Of a stretch of 64,000 nucleotides of DNA, positions 42,493 to 50,005 are shown one piece after another (position 1 is the stretch's first letter; each line of letters opens with the position of its first letter). The translations under genes were made by a program, and so were the position numbers. Source of the stretch: Qiania dongpingensis (GTDB lineage: Bacteria > Bacillota > Clostridia > Lachnospirales > Lachnospiraceae); NCBI RefSeq assembly GCF_014337195.1, contig NZ_CP060634.1:744001-808000 (forward strand), written 5' to 3'. The notes below the pieces were generated by a model that was given only the letters and a program-made list of their open reading frames with translations, had not been told where the DNA came from and searched no databases.

Positions 42493-43278
42493 TCATGTAG
42501 TAGTAATAAATGTATTATATCCCATACGGCGCAGGCGCTGTTCCATTTGTGCCGCATTATCCAGGTTTTCAAACGCCCCGACCTTCACTCGGTAATATTT
42601 GTCGTCACCTTCTTCTATATAAGCCGGCAGACCCTCCGACTGCAGCTGCGCCAGCATCTGATCCGCAAACTGCTGAACCCGATATGCTCCTACCTGTACC
42701 TGATACAGAGGAGGATTTTCTTGCGGTCTTTCCTGAGTGCCCATATCGCTTCCGACCGTCCTTAAAAAAGCGTTGGCAATTCGCGTGGCAATATCATTGA
42801 ATTCCGCATCAAACTTTTCATTATCCTCCGGGGAATCAATAAAACCTGCCTCTATCAGTACTGCCGGCATCTGGGTCCTCCTGAGCACCACCAGATTCGG
42901 GCGTTCGGTGATTCCCCTGTCCGTGAAGCCAAGTCCGGCGAGTTCCTCATTTATGTTTTCTGCCAGACGTTCTGCTTCGCCCCCTCTGCTGAACACAAGT
43001 GTCTCGATACCGGACGCACCTCCCGGCGAAGCAGTCGCATTCCGATGTATAGAGATAAAATAATCCGCACCGGAATTATTCGCGATCACGGCTTTTTCAT
43101 ACGGTGTATCATAGACATCCTCGGTTCTCGTATAGACCACATCCACTCCGGCATTTTCCAAAGCCTCGCCCACCGCCAAGGCCAAGGCCAGGGCATCATC
43201 TTTCTCCTGGCGGCCTTGATAAACGGCACCCGGGTCACGTCCTCCATGTCCTGCGTCAATCACAACCTTATATGCCAA
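42493..43278 (-). CDS. N-acetylmuramoyl-L-alanine amidase with SPOR domain
   Basis: A 261-aa enzyme that cleaves the amide bond between MurNAc and the stem peptide. I place the start at TTG (43278): AGAGGAG is 7 nt upstream and the protein then begins directly with the domain (AYKVVIDAGHGG). Amidase_3 zinc ligands and catalytic residues: DAGHGG His, RQEKDD Glu, SIHRNA His, VLIEAGFI Glu. Residues about 188-261 form a SPOR domain (YQVQVGAYR, then YYRVKVGAF), which binds denuded glycan at division sites. No signal peptide is seen, so export is unexplained; related spore-cortex or autolysin enzymes share this. Single gene. Confidence 0.88.
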   Translation of the reverse strand: MAYKVVIDAGHGGRDPGAVYQGRQEKDDALALALAVGEALENAGVDVVYTRTEDVYDTPYEKAVIANNSGADYFISIHRNATASPGGASGIETLVFSRGGEAERLAENINEELAGLGFTDRGITERPNLVVLRRTQMPAVLIEAGFIDSPEDNEKFDAEFNDIATRIANAFLRTVGSDMGTQERPQENPPLYQVQVGAYRVQQFADQMLAQLQSEGLPAYIEEGDDKYYRVKVGAFENLDNAAQMEQRLRRMGYNTFITTT

Positions 43279-43404
43279 AATAATGCTCCTCTTACATACC
43301 TTTATACCCAAAGTATGCTGGCCGGCCATAAAATGTGCATACATATTTTCTTTTCTAGTGATTTTTCCATTGGCTATTTCCCAAATCCCCGCCATGCACT
43401 ATAA

Positions 43405-44257
43405 TATACCTTAACGCACGAAGTGCGCCTGCCCGGAGAGTATGCATTAAGGGATGCCCTAGGGTATGATACAAAATACTTTTTGAAATCATTTCTAGTG
43501 AGCTCCGATCAAGCTCCAGTTTAGCATCGGCAGAAGTTCCGGACCGTCACGATTTCGGTTCGCTGGCGATGCAGGGGCCGCTTTATCCCCGCTCCAGGAG
43601 TACCGCTCACATGTCGACGGAAAATCCGGATGATTTTTCGTCTCCGGTTCGCTCAGAAACGGAATCGGTATTTTTCGTTTCTGCCTCCCTCCGCCTGGGG
43701 AACACCGGCCGCTGCCCTGCGGCGCTCACCTTTAGGCCAGCCCGGAATCTTTCTGCCGATGTCCTGCCTGCCGCACCATCCTGGATGATTTCTATTCCAT
43801 TGATTCCAGAAAAGGATTGGATATCCACACGGCCCGCGCGCCTAACGGCAGCGGGCCGCGGTTAGCCGCCTGAATGACTTTCAAAGCAAACGAGAGCTTA
43901 TCCCGGTGCGGAAAGAGAAGCAGGAGGAACAATCCGACTCCATCGTAAGGAGAGCGCCGCAAAGACGTTAGCAGAATTTTCTCGGACGCAGGGAGGTAAA
44001 AACCGAATTTCATGCAGGTTTTTATTGGAATCTGACATGGAAAAATTAAGATTTATCCATGTCAGTTGGAAAGGACCGACTGGAGGCCGTAAAAATTCTG
44101 GTTACGGCTGCCAGCGAGCCGCCTGGATGGAATCGGATTTCCTCCTGTCTCATCTGATTCATAAGAAAAATTTGTTTGAAAAGTATTCAAAGGTATACCC
44201 AAGGGCATCCCTTAATGCATACCCTCCGGGCAGGCGCACTTCGTGCGGCAAGGTATA
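43405..44257 (+). mobile_element. Dispersed structured repeat element, copy C (853 bp, full form with terminal inverted repeats)
   Basis: The left end (TATACCTTAACGCACGAAG..., 43405-43470) and right end are inverted repeats over about 65 bp with few mismatches; outermost bases TATACCTT and AAGGTATA would fit insertion at TA. Internal conserved hairpins: 43616-43642, CAGAAACG / CGTTTCTG near 43654-43683, CGGCCCGC / GCGGGCCG (43830-43858), AAAAACC / GGTTTTT (43998-44023), CTGACATGG / CCATGTCAG (44032-44065), GTTGG / CCGAC (44065-44080), GCCGTAA / TTACGGC (44086-44108). No transposase or convincing protein gene is inside. Confidence 0.8.
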
Positions 44258-44349
44258 CCCAAACATTTCCATCAATCCTCTCTGGGCAGACGCGTTTTCC
44301 GTTTCAAACACTAACTGCACATTTATACTAAGAAGGCGGTAACCTCTTT

Positions 44350-44883
44350 ATGAACAGCAAACAGATTTTTGCAGAATCTCTTGAAGCACTTTTAAAGAAA
44401 AAGAACCTGGACGACATCCAGGTATGTGAAATCGTGGCAGGAACTCCTCTCTCCAGAAGGACTTTTTACCGCCATTTTGATGACAAATATGATCTGGCCG
44501 GCTGGTATTTCGCTCAATTCTTTGAAAAAAGCTTTGGGAGTATTACGAACGGCGCCAGCTGGGAAGACGCTCTTTCTTCCTATCTCAGTCTTTATAAAGA
44601 TAAGGTGACAATTCTTAAAAACGCTTATGAAAGCAAGGATGTCAACGGGCTTCGAAACATTGACATCGCCTTTACGAAAAAGACTTACGAGACTTACCTG
44701 CTTCAAAACGGCGCGGATATCCACTCTGAGACCATGCGGTTCGCCATAGACATCGCTTCCCGCGGAGGGACAGACATGGTCATCGAGTGGCTCATGGGCG
44801 GCATGAAAATAGAAAAAGAAACGCTGATCTCATTGCTGAAACAGACTCTCCCTCCGGATATCCTGAAATATCTGGATAAATAA
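44350..44883 (+). CDS. TetR/AcrR-family transcriptional regulator (DhaS-like C-terminus)
   Basis: A 177-aa protein with N-terminal HTH (residues 1-50, SLEALLKKKNLDDIQVCEIVAGTPLSRRTFYRHFDDKYDL) and a helical ligand domain of the TetR_C_8 type (WLMGGMKIEKETL). GAAGGCGG upstream supports the ATG. No neighbouring target is evident; it is isolated between the repeat element and the tyrS leader. Ligand unknown. Confidence 0.85.
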   Translation: MNSKQIFAESLEALLKKKNLDDIQVCEIVAGTPLSRRTFYRHFDDKYDLAGWYFAQFFEKSFGSITNGASWEDALSSYLSLYKDKVTILKNAYESKDVNGLRNIDIAFTKKTYETYLLQNGADIHSETMRFAIDIASRGGTDMVIEWLMGGMKIEKETLISLLKQTLPPDILKYLDK

Positions 44884-44938
44884 ATTTATTCGTTATCCAC
44901 GAATTCAAGAAAATGTCACATATATCATAATTTGTGAC

Positions 44939-44968
44939 TTGATTTTTCCTGCTCTCCTGGTCTATAAT
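44939..44968 (+). promoter_or_regulatory. Promoter of the tyrS T-box leader
   Basis: TTGATT (44939-44944), 18-bp spacer, TATAAT (44963-44968). GTCACA / TGTGAC inverted repeat lies immediately upstream (44915-44938). Confidence 0.6.
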
Positions 44969-44974
44969 GCGGAT

Positions 44975-45253
44975 AAAGTCATAATAAAAGCTATGACGGG
45001 AAGAAGTAAGACGGTCCCTGTCTTCCAGAGAGCATCCGGAGGGTGAAAGGATGCAGACAGCCTGTTCCGAATACATCCCTGAGCCGCCTGCCTGAACTGA
45101 AAGTAGGGCAGGACGAAGACGCTCGTTACCGCGTAAGAGAGCCTCTATTCTGTGGTTCTCAGTGAGGAATATCCTGTGAGGGATTTTCAAATTAGAGGTG
45201 GTACCGCGAAGTTTACTTCGTCCTCTGTCTATAAGACAGGGGACTTTTTTATA
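44975..45253 (+). promoter_or_regulatory. Tyrosine T-box leader
   Basis: The T-box sequence AGAGGTGGTACCGCG (45194-45208) is unmistakable. An upstream stem I contains CCGAATACATCC with the specifier codon UAC (45072-45074), matching tRNA-Tyr and the downstream gene. The leader ends in a terminator, GTCCTCTGTC / GACAGGGGAC then TTTTTT (45220-45250). Uncharged tRNA-Tyr would stabilise the antiterminator and switch on tyrS. Confidence 0.95.
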
Positions 45254-45324
45254 TCATAGGAAAGTACGCTCTATGATATAAAAAGCCCCGAGTAATTTCT
45301 AAAGTTTAAAAAAGGAGACTGAAT

Positions 45325-46545
45325 ATGGAAATTTATGAAGAGCTTGTGGCCCGTGGACTGGTCGCACAAGTAACTGACGAAAATGAAATCAAGGAACTGA
45401 TCAATCATGGAAACGCCAGATTTTATATCGGGTTTGACCCCACTGCCGATTCTCTGCATGTGGGCCATTTCATGGCCCTCTGTCTGATGAAGCGCCTTCA
45501 GATGGCCGGCAACAAACCGGTCGTCCTGTTGGGCGGCGGCACAGGATATATCGGAGATCCCTCCGGAAGAAGCGATATGCGCTCCATGATGACACCGGAA
45601 ACCATACAGCACAACTGTCTCTGCTTTAAAAAACAGATGGAGCGCTTTATCGAATTCGGGTCGGACAAGGCGATCATGGTAAACAACGCGGACTGGCTGC
45701 TGGATCTGAACTATATCGAGCTTCTGCGGGACGTGGGCGCCTGTTTTTCTGTCAACAATATGCTGCGCGCCGAATGCTATAAGCAAAGGATGGAAAAGGG
45801 ACTGAGCTTCCTGGAATTCAACTATATGATCATGCAGGCCTACGACTTCTATCATCTGCATAAGCACTATGGCTGCAACATGCAGTTCGGCGGCGACGAC
45901 CAGTGGTCCAACATGCTCGCCGGCACAGACTTGATCCGCCGGAAGACTGGAGAAGACGCCTATGCCATGACCATCACGCTCCTTATGAACTCCGAGGGAA
46001 ACAAGATGGGAAAAACCGCCAAGGGCGCCGTCTGGCTGGACCCTGAAAAGACTTCTCCCTTTGAGTTTTTCCAGTATTGGAGAAATGTCGGAGACGATGA
46101 TGTCCTGAAATGTATCCGGATGCTCACCTTCCTCCCCTTGGAAGAAATCGAACGGATGGAAAAATGGGAAGGGAGCCAGCTGAACGAAGCAAAAGAAATC
46201 CTCGCCTACGAACTTACAGAGCTGGTCCATGGCGCCTCTGAGGCCCAAAATGCCAGACAGGCTTCCCATGCCCTCTTTTCCAAAGGCAGCGACGATACTC
46301 ATATGCCCACCACAGAAATCGACGCAGACCGGCTGGAAGATGGTTCCATCGGAATTCTGGATCTGATGCTGCTTTGCGGGCTTGCTCCCACAAAAAGCGA
46401 GGCAAGACGCCTGGTACAGCAGGGAGGCGTCTCCGTCGGCGAAGAAAAAGCTGCCCTGGACACCAGAGTGACAGAGCAGCAGCTAAAAAACGGTGTAAAA
46501 ATCCGAAAAGGCAAAAAGGTATACCATAAAGCAATTCTTAAATAA
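45325..46545 (+). CDS. tyrS: Tyrosyl-tRNA synthetase
   Basis: A 406-aa class I synthetase. The HIGH-type motif is HVGHF, the KMSKS-type motif is KMGKT; FDPTADSLHVGH and DDQWSNMLAG line the tyrosine pocket; an S4 RNA-binding domain is at the C-terminus (about 340-406). AAAGGAGA precedes the ATG. Regulated by the T-box upstream. Converges with ptsI, 1 bp between stops, with no terminator seen. Confidence 0.97.
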   Translation: MEIYEELVARGLVAQVTDENEIKELINHGNARFYIGFDPTADSLHVGHFMALCLMKRLQMAGNKPVVLLGGGTGYIGDPSGRSDMRSMMTPETIQHNCLCFKKQMERFIEFGSDKAIMVNNADWLLDLNYIELLRDVGACFSVNNMLRAECYKQRMEKGLSFLEFNYMIMQAYDFYHLHKHYGCNMQFGGDDQWSNMLAGTDLIRRKTGEDAYAMTITLLMNSEGNKMGKTAKGAVWLDPEKTSPFEFFQYWRNVGDDDVLKCIRMLTFLPLEEIERMEKWEGSQLNEAKEILAYELTELVHGASEAQNARQASHALFSKGSDDTHMPTTEIDADRLEDGSIGILDLMLLCGLAPTKSEARRLVQQGGVSVGEEKAALDTRVTEQQLKNGVKIRKGKKVYHKAILK

Positions 46546-46546
46546 A

Positions 46547-48190
46547 TCAGGCATTTTTATCCGTCTTTGGAACGGACAAGTCGGACCTCCGGATTTCTTT
46601 TCTCACGGAAAGGACTCTGGAGGGAGATACCGACAGCTCGTCCACTCCCATTCTTAAGAATTCTTCTGTCAGCGAAATATCCGCTCCCAGCTCTCCGCAG
46701 ATTCCTACCCAGCAGCCTCCTTTATGTCCGTTTTCCACGACCATCCGCAGCATCCGGAGGACGGCGGGATGATGTGCGTCATAATGCGCGTCCAGTTTGG
46801 CATTCTGCCGGTCTATGGCCAGCGTATACTGAGTGAGGTCATTGGTCCCGACACTGAAAAAATCCACCTCAGACGCCAGCAAGTCGCTGATGAGGGCGGC
46901 GGCAGGCGTCTCGATCATAATGCCCTGTTCTATATCCTTATAGGCGATATCCTCTGCCCTCAGCTCTTTTTTGACCTCTTCCACAAGCTCCTTGATTTTT
47001 CGGACCTCATCCACAGAAATGATCATAGGATACATGACCGATACATTTCCAAAGACACTTGCACGGAAAATAGCTCTCAGCTGCGTCTTGAATACCGCCG
47101 GCCGGTCCAGGCACAGCCGGATAGCGCGGTATCCCATGGCGGGATTTTCTTCTTTCTCCATATGGAAATATTCCACCTGCTTGTCCGCTCCTATATCCAA
47201 AGTCCGTATGATGACCTTTTTCCCCGCCATCATTTCCGCCACAGATTTGTATGCCTGAAACAGCTCTTCCTCTGTAGGATAATCCTCTTTTTCCAAATAC
47301 AGGAATTCACTGCGGAAAAGGCCGATCCCTTCCGCGTCATTGGCGAAGACGCTGACCATATCGGATACGCTTCCGATATTGGCATACAATTGGACTTTCT
47401 TTCCGTCTTTTGTGACACTTTCTTTTCCCTTCAGCTGCTGAAGGAGCTCAGCGCTTCTTTCATCCTCTTCCATTTTTACACGCATCAGCTTCAGGATCTT
47501 CTCCCCGGGCTCCAGATACAGGGTCCCGCTGTAGCCGTCTACTATGGCCAGCTTCCCGTTCCATTCCTTCTGGATCGGGACTCCTATGAGCGCCGGTATG
47601 TTCATGGTCCTGGCCAAAATAGCCGTATGGGAATTCGCGGAGCCATACTCTGTCACAAAAGCCAGGAGCTTTTCCTTATCCATCTGAACGGTTTCACTGG
47701 GGGCCAAATCGTGCGCCGCCACTATGACCGGCTCTCCTCCCAGATATCCGGACCGTTCCTTCCCTTCCAGAACAGAAACCAGCCGCTCTGAGATATCCTT
47801 TACATCGGCGGCTCTTGCCTGGAAATAATCATCCTCCATCTCCGAAAACATTCTGGAAAAATTGTCCCCCGTGGCCGCCACCGCATACTCTGCGTTTACC
47901 TGCTGGGAATTGATGATGTTACGGACAGAGTCGTTGAAATCCTCATCCTCCAGCATCATCGCGTGCACCTCAAAAACAGCCGCATTCACTTCGCCTACTT
48001 CCTTGAGAGCTTTCTGAAACAGCCTGTCCAATTCCTTCGCCGCCTGTGCCTTGGCCGCCTCATACCGTTCAATTTCTGCCGCACAGTCTTCTACTTTTCC
48101 ACGCACGACCGGATTTTCTCCCTTGGAATAGAAAAGAATCCTGCCAATGGCAATTCCTTTAACAATCGACTTTCCCGTATACCGTTCCAT
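46547..48190 (-). CDS. ptsI: PTS enzyme I
   Basis: A 547-aa phosphoenolpyruvate-protein phosphotransferase that passes phosphate from PEP to HPr. Phosphohistidine in GSANSHTAILART; PEP-site motifs GIGLFRSEFLY, RTLDIGADKQ and GIMIETPAA; catalytic Cys in GICGELG. It starts 18 bp after ptsH and completes the local sugar PTS. Cytoplasmic. Confidence 0.97.
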   Translation of the reverse strand: MERYTGKSIVKGIAIGRILFYSKGENPVVRGKVEDCAAEIERYEAAKAQAAKELDRLFQKALKEVGEVNAAVFEVHAMMLEDEDFNDSVRNIINSQQVNAEYAVAATGDNFSRMFSEMEDDYFQARAADVKDISERLVSVLEGKERSGYLGGEPVIVAAHDLAPSETVQMDKEKLLAFVTEYGSANSHTAILARTMNIPALIGVPIQKEWNGKLAIVDGYSGTLYLEPGEKILKLMRVKMEEDERSAELLQQLKGKESVTKDGKKVQLYANIGSVSDMVSVFANDAEGIGLFRSEFLYLEKEDYPTEEELFQAYKSVAEMMAGKKVIIRTLDIGADKQVEYFHMEKEENPAMGYRAIRLCLDRPAVFKTQLRAIFRASVFGNVSVMYPMIISVDEVRKIKELVEEVKKELRAEDIAYKDIEQGIMIETPAAALISDLLASEVDFFSVGTNDLTQYTLAIDRQNAKLDAHYDAHHPAVLRMLRMVVENGHKGGCWVGICGELGADISLTEEFLRMGVDELSVSPSRVLSVRKEIRRSDLSVPKTDKNA

Positions 48191-48208
48191 GGCACTCCTT
48201 TAGATCCA

Positions 48209-48466
48209 TTACAGATTTGCTTTAAAAAATGCTTCCAGCTTCGCTGCCGCCGCCTCTTCGTCTCCGCCTTCAACCGTTACCGTTATCTCCATGCCCTTCT
48301 TTACGCCCATTCCCATCACCGCCAAAAGTCTGGTCGCCTCCGCTTTCTTTCCGCCAGCTTCCAGAAACACCTTTGAATCAAGCGACTTGGCTTCCTTCGC
48401 CAGCACTCCGGCCGGTCTTGCATGGATGCCTACCTCATCTGTGATCACATAAGTAAATGATTTCAT
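48209..48466 (-). CDS. ptsH: Phosphocarrier protein HPr
   Basis: 85 aa. The phospho-acceptor His15 is in VGIHARPAG. The regulatory Ser46 region, normally AKSIxGVM, reads ATRLLAVMGMG, so the serine phosphorylated by HPr kinase is replaced (Arg at the aligned position). The ribosome site GAAGGAGA is strong. Located between scrB and ptsI; with EI and the sucrose EII it forms a complete phosphorelay. Confidence 0.95.
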   Translation of the reverse strand: MKSFTYVITDEVGIHARPAGVLAKEAKSLDSKVFLEAGGKKAEATRLLAVMGMGVKKGMEITVTVEGGDEEAAAAKLEAFFKANL

Positions 48467-48523
48467 TCCGTCTCCTTCCAGGCAGTCTGCCTTTATACAT
48501 AGTTTATCAAATTTGCAGCCGAT

Positions 48524-50005
48524 TTAAAAGTAGGATATCTCCATCGCTCCCATCTCCCACAATCGGCAGGATGCACAGGGGCTTTTGACCTCCACCGTTA
48601 TTTTTCCTTCCGGGTAATATCTGGTGGTGAAAACGTATTCTCCATTGTTCAGATACAGCTCCAGTACGGAAGTATCTGCAAGGATACGCAGTTTCCCAAG
48701 TTCCGGGATTCTTGCCTGGCGCATGGTCCGCCCTGCTCCCATTTTTCTTCCGGCCTCATTTTCCAAAAAAACCATTTGAAAAACGCCGTCAGAAAACCGC
48801 AGTTCCAGGCCCTCGGAAAGTACCAGACAGAACGGCCGGCTCCCAATATCCGTGATTATCATGTCAAATGCAGTGCCTGAATCTAAAGTCCACTTTCCAT
48901 CCTCCGGAATACTTTCCCTATTCCGCAGACTCTCCAATTCTTCCGCCGGCGCCTGGAGCAGACGGCCTTTTCCTGCCGTCACCTGCCTCGGAACCGTAAG
49001 AGCATGCTGCCAGCCAAAATCCGTAGTGGGATTTCCGTACTCCCGGCTGGAATCCGGCATTCCAATCCATCCGATCAGCAGCCGTCTTCCCTTTTCATCT
49101 TCAAAGGTCTGAGGCGCATAAAAGTCGAATCCCATGTCCCATTCTATAAATTGTTCCGGCAAAAGGATGTCCGGCATCTTTCGGCTCCCGGTCAGAAAAT
49201 ATCCGGCCTGATAGATATTCTGAAACCGAAATTTTTCTCTGGGAAGTCCCTGCGGTGAAATGGACAAGACCCATTCTCCGCCTGTGCAGAACATATCCGG
49301 ACATTCCCACATGTAACCAAAAGGGGCTTCTGTGGACATTTCCCGATAAATTCTCCAGTGAAGACCGTCCCCAGAACGGTACAGCAGGATGGCTCCCCGT
49401 TCTTTTTCTCCCTTTTTCCTGCCTCCCAGGACCATATAATAGCTTCCGTCCTGCTTCCACACCTTCGGGTCCCGGATATGGCAGGTATAGTCTTCGGGAT
49501 AATCCTCTCCGGTCAGAACACAGCGCTTAGATCCAAAGGTATACCCGTCTTCGCTGGTACAATAGATTGTGTTTGCTTCCCTGCCTTCCTTTATATAGTC
49601 ATAGGCGCCTTCATGCTTTACATTTCCCGTATAAAATATTTTAAGCGCGCCGTCCTCTTCTGTCAGAGCAGATCCGGAATACACGCCATGACAGTCATAG
49701 GGGCTGTCCGGAAGCAGCGGGGTCCCTTCATAATTCCAGCGCAATAAATCCCTGCTGGTGTAATGTCCCCAGATCTTCAGACCTCCATTCACATCAAATG
49801 GGGAATATTGAAAAAACACATGATAGAGTCCGCGGCTCTGACACAGGCCGTTTGGATCATTGAGCCATCCGGCAGGCGGCATCAGGTGAAATTTAAGACG
49901 ATAAGAGTCCTGTTCCGCCTGCGGAATCCCCGCTTCTTCTATTTTTTCCACTCCGTATTTCAGTGCCTGTCCCAATACATTCATAAACTCTGACCGCGTC
50001 CTCAT
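48524..50005 (-). CDS. scrB: Sucrose-6-phosphate hydrolase (GH32)
   Basis: A 493-aa invertase-type enzyme splitting sucrose-6-phosphate into glucose-6-phosphate and fructose in the cytoplasm. GH32 motifs: AGWLNDPNG (nucleophile Asp), HIRDPKV (transition-state Asp) and WECPDMF (acid/base Glu); a C-terminal beta-sandwich follows. The ATG overlaps the scrA stop (ATGA), suggesting coupled translation. No signal peptide. Confidence 0.93.
   Translation of the reverse strand: MRTRSEFMNVLGQALKYGVEKIEEAGIPQAEQDSYRLKFHLMPPAGWLNDPNGLCQSRGLYHVFFQYSPFDVNGGLKIWGHYTSRDLLRWNYEGTPLLPDSPYDCHGVYSGSALTEEDGALKIFYTGNVKHEGAYDYIKEGREANTIYCTSEDGYTFGSKRCVLTGEDYPEDYTCHIRDPKVWKQDGSYYMVLGGRKKGEKERGAILLYRSGDGLHWRIYREMSTEAPFGYMWECPDMFCTGGEWVLSISPQGLPREKFRFQNIYQAGYFLTGSRKMPDILLPEQFIEWDMGFDFYAPQTFEDEKGRRLLIGWIGMPDSSREYGNPTTDFGWQHALTVPRQVTAGKGRLLQAPAEELESLRNRESIPEDGKWTLDSGTAFDMIITDIGSRPFCLVLSEGLELRFSDGVFQMVFLENEAGRKMGAGRTMRQARIPELGKLRILADTSVLELYLNNGEYVFTTRYYPEGKITVEVKSPCASCRLWEMGAMEISYF

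Noticed and set aside
43569..43865. A 60-100 residue ORF containing LYPRSRSTAHMS that is open in element copies A, B and C
   Set aside because: It has no ribosome site, is frameshifted in copy D, and substitutions preserve hairpin pairing rather than amino acids. More likely a chance frame across structured sequence.
43405..44257. Group II intron or IS element with a lost transposase
   Set aside because: I see no GUGYG start, no domain V-like hairpin and no transposase remnant; the inverted ends suit a MITE better.
45271..46302. A 343-codon minus-strand ORF inside tyrS
   Set aside because: Antisense shadow of tyrosyl-tRNA synthetase.
46724..47791. A 355-codon plus-strand ORF inside ptsI
   Set aside because: Antisense shadow of an enzyme I gene with all catalytic motifs.
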